NCBI RefSeq assembly: GCF_964355755.1
Contig: NC_092670.1
Span: forward strand, 13,389,201-13,453,200
Direction of reading: 5' to 3'
DNA: 64,000 bases
Origin: Antedon mediterranea
Taxonomy: Eukaryota > Echinodermata > Crinoidea > Comatulida > Antedonidae
The stretch's first letter is position 1. Each line of letters begins with the position of its first letter. The position numbers and the translations under genes were made by a program. Under the pieces are notes generated by a model. The model was not told the origin of the DNA and did not search any database. It saw only the letters and a program-made list of their open reading frames with translations. Shown in pieces: positions 1 through 64,000 of the stretch.

Positions 1-289
1 TGTATGTTAACGTTATCATGCAAATATAATGTACAAATAAGAAATACACTAGGTATTTTGACAAATAATGATACTGTATAAAAACTATCTGATGAACTTT
101 TACCCGCACTAAGTTCATTTTAAAAATGTTTGATGATCATTCTACACGTTTATCTTCTCTAGAAATCATGTTATGAAATATGCGTATGGGATGTCATAAT
201 TATTCAGACAGTACAGTATGCAAGTAAAAAGGCGTTAAAGAATACAAGCTAAACATTGTATATTAATTACATGTGCGAATATTATAAAA

Positions 290-403
290 ATAATGAATGT
301 TTATGAGTGTAATGGTACAAATAATGGCATGAGGTGAAATATAACCTTTCATCATTAACCAAATACCATTATTTGTACCATTATGAATATTACACATTCA
401 TTA
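290..403. repeat. Short inverted-repeat element (hairpin)
   Basis: Arms 290..327 and 366..403 are near-complementary, both containing ATGGTACAAATAATGG or its complement, around a 38-base loop. Likely a small MITE. The rest of 1..597 shows no exon that I can support. Confidence 0.7.
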
Positions 404-597
404 TTTGTTTTATATAACATCTGAATAGATTCCTGTCAATCAGATTGAATAAAAAGGTAGGCAAGATATTGCGACATGATTCACATTTATTGAAACAGTA
501 ACATTTTGTTTTATTAAATATTATTATTTGGATTTTAGTGTTAACAGACGACCAAATAATCCTATAAAAAATTATAATACTGAACATAAACACTTAC

Positions 598-64000
<63,403 letters not shown>

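Noticed and set aside
390-593. Minus-strand 67-residue frame at the left edge
   Set aside because: AT-rich, crosses the hairpin, and runs through the intron after the 598..621 exon donor.

Overview
The window is one AT-rich stretch of an animal genome. It holds the middle of a single very large, intron-rich gene on the minus strand, running from about 64000 down to about 598 and open at both ends. I could place 81 exons with AG/GT borders. Their reading phases agree from exon to exon with no break, giving about 12.4 kb of coding sequence (about 4,140 codons). I found no other gene in either strand. The small open frames elsewhere are intronic noise or shadows of the mucin-type repeats. The species cannot be fixed from sequence alone; a marine invertebrate, possibly an echinoderm, is my best guess.

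In protein order (descending coordinates) the product has these parts: the end of an EMI-like domain (64.0-63.0 kb); five EGF-like repeats (62.4-59.1 kb); a von Willebrand factor type D1-D2-D'-D3 assembly of VWD, C8, TIL and E modules (57.2-41.0 kb); an LDL-receptor class A (LDLa) module and two VWC-type units (40.0-37.0 kb); a discoidin/F5-8C domain (36.3-35.4 kb); several Pro/Thr/Ser mucin-like exons, one made of a 12-residue tandem repeat (35.1-31.4 kb); a second F5-8C domain (31.0-30.2 kb); a 14-exon cassette present twice in tandem (29.2-21.2 and 21.0-10.8 kb), each copy beginning with a PTS-LDLa exon and followed by Cys-rich TIL-like and VWC exons; a third F5-8C domain (8.3-4.8 kb); and further PTS, TIL and VWC exons down to 598. 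This set of parts is typical of the VWF, gel-forming mucin, SCO-spondin, otogelin and hemocytin/hemolectin superfamily. The mix of D assembly with F5-8C domains is closest to hemocytin/hemolectin. A secreted, disulfide-linked adhesive, clotting or mucus protein is the likely role (inference).

The introns are filled with transposable elements. They include tRNA-derived SINEs, a SINE with a complete 5S rRNA-like head followed by a tRNA-like promoter, and 3' tails of non-LTR retrotransposons. There are also Helitron-like elements with a hairpin end, a ten-copy MITE family, several other inverted-repeat elements, an LTR-like segment, and a 16-copy 91-bp minisatellite beside the mucin repeat exon.
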